In this document: positions 58,901 through 64,000 of the stretch, one piece after another
How the letters are laid out: the number at the start of each line of letters is the position of its first letter
How positions within the stretch are numbered: position 1 is the first letter of the stretch
Assembly (NCBI GenBank): GCA_012064415.1
Contig: SSNU01000081.1
Location: forward strand, 179,110 to 243,109
DNA from: Gyrodactylus bullatarudis
Taxonomy: Eukaryota > Platyhelminthes > Monogenea > Gyrodactylidea > Gyrodactylidae
DNA: 64,000 nucleotides
Reading direction: 5' to 3'
Program-made: the position numbers and the translations under genes
Notes under the pieces: generated by a model
Told to the model about the DNA's origin: nothing
The model's input: the letters and a program-made list of their open reading frames with translations, nothing else
Database searches by the model: none

Positions 58901-61869
58901 CAATCTGTGGTTGTGCTATTCAATGTTATTTATGTAGGGGATAAACAAATTCCTATTCACATGCCCAAAGAGCATAATTTGAGTTCAAGTCTAAGAAATT
59001 TCCTAAAATATTCTTCTCTCGATGTACTGACAATGACATTTTGCCTTGTGTGTATAGCAGCCATAGATTTGGTTTCTTAATATCTATTTTGGAAATGCAT
59101 AAAAGAGATATATTTAAAAACTATATACGTATTTCTTAAAGCATCATCAGTGGCATTGCTTTAAAAGTGATAAAAGTTAAAAGATTCATTCAAGATAATA
59201 ATTTACAAATAATGAAAGAAATAGTAAAAGATGAATAAAATTAGAATAATAAGTAAGCTGAAAAAAACACCAAAACTCTCCAATAAATAGCAAGAGTGGA
59301 GAGAAAAGTGAAAAAGCTCACATAGGCCAGGGGAGTTGAAAGTTATGAGAATAGTTTTTTTGAACACATGTATAGATTAATAAAGAATTTCTCTTTAACC
59401 CATACATCTATGCTGTCATCTCCAGGGTTTTTGTACAGAATGGAAAAATTCGAAATTGAAGCAGCATGTTTCTCTTGTTTGATATGCCTAGTTACCGCAG
59501 TGTCCTTATTCAGATGATCATTTGATCTTGTAGACAGCTTCCTAATTGTTCTACCTATGTAAGAAGCACCACAGTCACATTGGAACGGTAGAGTCTTCTC
59601 TTCCGGCTTGAGTAAATCCTTATGAATCAAACTAAACAGTCTCTGTGTTTTAAATACAATTTTCAATAGTATATTATTGTAATGTTGATTGATGAGATTG
59701 TTATTTCAAAAAATCCTTGTGAATCATTGTGTATGTTAAGAGTATATTAAAATTATTTTCACGATTTACTAGTGGTTCATTATATTTGACTAAAGTAAAG
59801 ATCATTAAAATTCACTTAATAAATGTGGGTGACTAACTTTATAGACCTGAAGTACGACTTGAAAAGGTCTGACTCAAAGTTTTGAACCTCTCGATGTTGG
59901 ACAGGAAGATCATTAAGAAGATTATCTATTTCCACTGTCTTGTAAGCAGCTGTACCATATTCATCCTTTTAAATAAAACAAAATTGATTTAAGAAATACT
60001 ATGACTAATATCTTCAATATGCAAAGTAATACACATTTTCTAATAGCAAGTGCAATACATTTATAGTGGATAGAACATGAAAGCTATTCATTGTTTTCCA
60101 TGTGTATTAAACTGATAAGGCTTTTGTATATTATCAAAATTGGATACTTATTCATTCAAATTGACCTTTAGTGTGAGATAAATCAATATTTCTTAAATAT
60201 CACTAAATTGATTGACAAATCCTGCAAGAACAAAATTCTCAAGACTTTAGCCAAATTATCAATTAATAATGACATTTATATCCAGTTTAAAATTATGTTT
60301 CACAAGTATTCTTCTCTCGAATCTCTTGCCTAATGTAAACCTTGATAACTTTATCCTAACCGTCTGTACGTTAATAATTATAATTAATGAAAAAACCTTG
60401 AACAACTTCTGAACCAGAAAAGATAAATGGTCATACGAGGTATCATTGGATAGAGGAATAAATTTTACATTCTTTCCCCCATTAAAATTTTAGATTTTAT
60501 CAAAATAAGATAGCCTGTTGAAGGGTAAAAACGAAAAAGTGCATGGCATTTTCGCTAATTTTTGTTCAACTTTAAGACCAATTTTTGAGGATGATCCATT
60601 CCAAAAACACGTTTGAACTTATATGCATCTTATAGAAAATGTTACGCTCTTTCAAATGATATCAAATTTTACTCTGATTGGTTTATTCAAGTCCCGATTA
60701 GGAAAATTGTGCTATTTCGGTTTTTCGCGAATTGCGCAAAAACTTAGCAACTTAGATATCTCCGGATATCCAGGCATAAAATTATAATGAAATAAGTTGT
60801 GGAACGAAAAACTCGCCAAAGAATATTCAATCCGAAATTAGGTCATTTTTGGCTTTAGACAAAGGTCTAAATTTTCCACTTCTTCAAATTTTTTGTTGAT
60901 TTCAGACAATTGAAGCAATCTAGTACGGATATTTAGGATCAACATCATACAAATGATTTCGAAGTCGATCAAAAAAGCTCAGAGTATTTCATCAATTTTC
61001 AGTTATCACGAAGGGAAATAACCCAAATTTTAGAAGTTTAACTATTTCTGGAAAATGACGAAAATTTGTCTGTTGTTGATCACAAATATCAACTATCAGC
61101 TTAAAATTTGAAAATTTACGCATTCTTTGTCAGACTGAACAATTTTCGGAAACTCTAAAAATTTTACCATCTATTCGCCTGTGAACATGGTAAATTCTCA
61201 TCTTCATATGTATTTCATTCATGATAACATAACTAAGGATTCGAACTCAAAGAGGGAACTCAAAAAAGACTTACAGCGGAACTCTCTTGGCCGATCCAAA
61301 AGTGAACATCGTAAAGAATTTTCTCTTGTTCCTTGTAGCAGTTGAGGACAATGTAGGAGTCTCCATTATAGAAGGTTCCGTACTCTGACTCAGGAACTGA
61401 TTCCAGTTCGAATTTCTAAAAAGCATGTACAGTCAGTTAAAGACTTGTCAATGTTTCATATTCGTTTGTATTAGATTGAGATTTTCTTAATCCTAAATAT
61501 AACAAAAAACTTTCTCAAGCAATAATTTGAATTCCTCATTAAGTCCTACAGGAGGTCCATCTAATTAGGGGTGATGAAAAACGATAATTCGCAACATGGG
61601 AGATTAAAATTTAGATATTTTCATCTGGTCATGGAGTAATTATAAGAGGAATCTAATACATATTTAACTTACATTTAAACGCCATACGAATAACTTTTCA
61701 TCGGTATTCTTCAAAACAGGTTCCCATGCCTTTTCTTTAAGGGCAGCTTCCTCTAAGGAAAAGATTTCAAAAATTCAATTTTACTTCTCGTATTCTTGTC
61801 CATTTCGGAGCCGATCAGGGCCACATTAGTTTCCTTCCAATCATAATCTTTATTGTTTTCTTCACACAT
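55953..61869 (-). CDS. Short (three-domain) gelsolin/severin-like actin-modulating protein
   Basis: Eight exons: 61869-61785, 61752-61673, 61415-61275, 59965-59847, 58595-58289, 56439-56357, 56286-56112 and 56045-55953; 1083 nt, 360 aa, all phases consistent. Invertebrate short gelsolins of about 366 aa sever and cap actin filaments in a calcium-dependent way. The N-terminus has [17 protein letters not shown]. Domain 1 has KLFVWRLN, then [14 protein letters not shown] and YDVHFWIG, then [12 protein letters not shown] and PVQHREVQ. Domain 2 has [28 protein letters not shown] and [14 protein letters not shown]. Domain 3 has DDVFIINGG and [18 protein letters not shown], ending [16 protein letters not shown]. 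An AATAAA lies 5 nt after the stop. Intron 1 is only 32 nt. The ATG is the first in frame and fits the family N-terminus. Confidence 0.93.
57490..57835. repeat. Copy of the dispersed foldback repeat in gelsolin intron 5
   Basis: It begins AAAGCTAGTTTGATATGAAG, as in the copies at 16.6 and 41.0 kb. It is internally diverged and non-coding. Confidence 0.5.
59225..59720 (-). pseudogene. PLE GIY-YIG endonuclease remnant in gelsolin intron 4
   Basis: The minus-strand frame 59666-59343 reads [20 protein letters not shown], the core of a PLE GIY-YIG domain, followed by [33 protein letters not shown] and KEKFFINL. No reverse transcriptase part is left. The DNA closely matches the piece beside the assembly gap (8985-9225) and the split copy at 43680-44740, so one PLE family has at least three remnants here. 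No terminal arms were found. Confidence 0.75.
61753..61784 (-). other. 32-nt intron of gelsolin gene
   Basis: The interval starts GTAAAA and ends TTTTCCTTAG, with a proper pyrimidine tract. Exon 1 ends one base into a codon and exon 2 supplies the other two, giving [15 protein letters not shown], which fits the family. Reading through reaches an in-frame TAG. Confidence 0.8.
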
Positions 61870-62417
61870 TTTTTTAAAACTTTGAAAATTGAGAAATAAA
61901 GTTTAGTTTGATTATGTTGAACTCTCTGATATTTATATGGAGAGCTATGCTTGTATATTTTTTGGTTGGATTTCTTTTCACTAGAATAACATCAAAACAC
62001 ATGCTACTTGCTTTAATAATAGTAATAATATTACCCCACCCACGCAAATGAACTGAATGAATTTTTATTTATACAAGATTAGTCTGCATGGTGATCGATG
62101 ATTGGTTAAGACTCGAGGGTACATACATTTCTCAATTTATCCATAGACGCCTATCAAAATATAGTAATAATAACAATCTTTTTATAGGCAACAAGCTTCC
62201 ACGGCAAGATAGTTTTCACTGATAAAAATCAAAAATCTCTCTCTTCGTTTGAGATAAGATTTGATTTTGGACTTCTAAGATCAAGTCTCTATAAGAACAA
62301 GGTAAACATGTCTATATCTGCTACCACAACTCAAAGATTATTTGACGCTCTTGTGAAATCGGCACTTGCTATAACATCTAGGTTTGAGTTAGACTTGGTA
62401 ATGACCACTCTTTCTAC
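61870..62417. other. Gelsolin 5' flank
   Basis: Upstream region of the gelsolin gene. No promoter element could be assigned with confidence. Confidence 0.4.
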
Positions 62418-62914
62418 AGCTATTCTCGATGAATTTGGGAATTCATAATTTTCACAAAAATCTCATTTTTTCATCAAGGTATCGAAATTTTTTTAGTATC
62501 ATCATTAGACAAAGAAAATAATTACACTTATTCATTTTTTTGATAAAAAACACCATTTACGTGCGAAAGACTACTTCTTATTTTTCGATCATTTTTACTG
62601 CTTGGAAATTGATGAACTAGGGTGATCTAAGATCATTTCAAAATGACTGGTTTTTTCAAAAAGATGAATAAGAGCAAATATTTCCTTTGTCTAATGATGA
62701 TCCTGAAAAATAACTTTTGATTCCTCTCAGAACTTGAAATCAATGAAAAATTTCAAGTTTAAAAAAATTTTAAAATCGCGCCATTTCGAATCTTAAAATG
62801 TCTCTAAAATTTTTGAATCAGTTATCAAAAAATCTTTCAAAAATTTCGATACCTTGATGAAAAAAATGAGATTTTTGTGAAAATTATGAATTCCCAAATT
62901 CATCGAGAATAGCT
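62418..62914. repeat. Palindromic foldback element
   Basis: The ends AGCTATTCTCGATGAATTTG and CAAATTCATCGAGAATAGCT are perfect inverted repeats, and pairing continues through GGGAATTCATAATTTTCAC and TTTTTTCATCAAGGTATCGA. A related end (AAAGCTATTCTCGATGAAGT) lies near 52676. It is non-coding. Confidence 0.75.
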
Positions 62915-64000
62915 TTAGTATAAAATCATTGTAGCTTGTACATTGTTATTTTAATCTAAACGATTCAACCCCTAACAAATTATCTAACCCGCATCGAATA
63001 TTGAAATCATTTGATATAGTTGTTCATAAGAGCCTCTTGCAAATCTATGCTCTTTCATTTCATTTCCCTTGTAAATTTTATGAGGAATCATAAACTTTAG
63101 AAGAGCAAAGTTTATTCTATCAGCAATTCTCGTTCATGGAATGAACGAAAACGAACTCTTCTTAATGACCTATGCAGAAATTAAAGAAAATTTTAGTGCA
63201 TATTTTATGTTTTTCTGTGTAATAATAAAACAATTGGCAAAATACTACATTATTGATTGCTAGAAATAAATCAAATCTCTAGGAATATATCCCATGACCT
63301 GTTTATTTCAACTAAGTTTTGAGTTTCGTATAGTGATCAGTGCTGGAAATGTTGATTTGTTTTATGCACCATTTTGAAAACAGTCTATTCCGCTTTTATA
63401 AAAATCACGAAGCAATATATTCTTCCAGAGAATACAAAACCTTGAATATCTTTCCCTTCAGCTGAAGTTGTAGGGAGCGTTCAGATATAACTGAGACTTC
63501 TCACATCTGCTTTTGTTTTTTTTGGCAGCAATATGTTTTGAATAGGTTTATCGCATGATTCATATTTCAAAATTACAGTGTTTCTAGCGACACAACGAGT
63601 AAAAAATAACCATTTGTAAAAAGCCTTACAATAGAATAATAATTCCCCTATGATAATTTTATGAATTGTTAAAAAGGTACACTAATCTTGGAGAAATTCT
63701 GCACTCTGATAAGTATGAAAAATCTCCCGTGTTGTTGAAAATCGATAAATAATTCAACATGTGAACGTATGTTATTGATCCAGTATGCTTCATATATAAA
63801 GTAAATTATGTCAAACACGTATCCAGAATTTAGTTGAACACCTTCAATCAAAAATATTCACAGTATTTAAAATTACACTAAACTTCCTAATAATTGTATG
63901 TAAGTTTGACTCGCCTGTCAAAAAATGTTTAAATATCTACTAACAAGTACGTCGAAGATTTTCACATATTTTTACTCAAAATGGTCCAACTTTCAGGAAC
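62915..64000. other. No feature recognised
   Basis: AT-rich DNA to the window end. The open frame 63669-63851 (minus) has no recognisable motif. Confidence 0.4.

Noticed and set aside
1..64000. CRISPR arrays, bacterial operons, riboswitches
   Set aside because: The window is spliced animal DNA, and no regularly spaced direct repeats of that kind are present.

Overview
The window is AT-rich, gene-poor animal DNA: spliced genes with GT-AG introns, poly(A) signals, and abundant mobile elements. A vesicular glutamate transporter implies an animal with neurons. Its [12 protein letters not shown] TM2/TM3 motif leans towards arthropods and, given the AT-rich, repeat-rich setting, perhaps a crustacean. 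Very short first introns and a hammerhead-bearing SINE are also known from flatworms, so I do not fix the phylum. One assembly gap (7975-8971) is present.

Layout. 1-13.2 kb: no host gene seen; LINE fragments, MITEs, and a gap inside an inverted-repeat Penelope-like element (PLE). 13.99-14.27 kb (-): C-terminal exon of an unrecognised gene. 17.28-20.77 kb (-): tight three-gene cluster, RNF113A then DNAJC24/DPH4 then RPAP2, with about 90-150 nt between genes. 25.4-26.8 kb: PLE with inverted terminal arms carrying hammerhead ribozymes. 27.1-54.5 kb (+): nine-exon VGLUT gene (SLC17 family, 683 aa model) with a 19.4-kb second intron full of mobile elements. 55.95-61.87 kb (-): complete eight-exon short gelsolin/severin-like gene (360 aa model), convergent with VGLUT, with a PLE remnant in one intron. 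62-64 kb: a foldback element, otherwise nothing.

The five spliced models (VGLUT, gelsolin, RPAP2, RNF113A, DNAJC24) were built by hand from reading frame, splice sites and remembered family motifs; each joins in frame to a stop codon. The cluster proteins act in splicing (RNF113A), diphthamide synthesis (DNAJC24) and RNA polymerase II CTD dephosphorylation (RPAP2).

Most notable: (1) three diverged hammerhead ribozymes in PLE-type terminal arms that lack a normal stem II and instead share a 5-bp pairing between the stem-II loop and a segment upstream of stem I, with compensatory changes; (2) a tRNA-derived SINE carrying a canonical hammerhead; (3) first introns of only 26 nt (RNF113A) and 32 nt (gelsolin); (4) the operon-like three-gene cluster.
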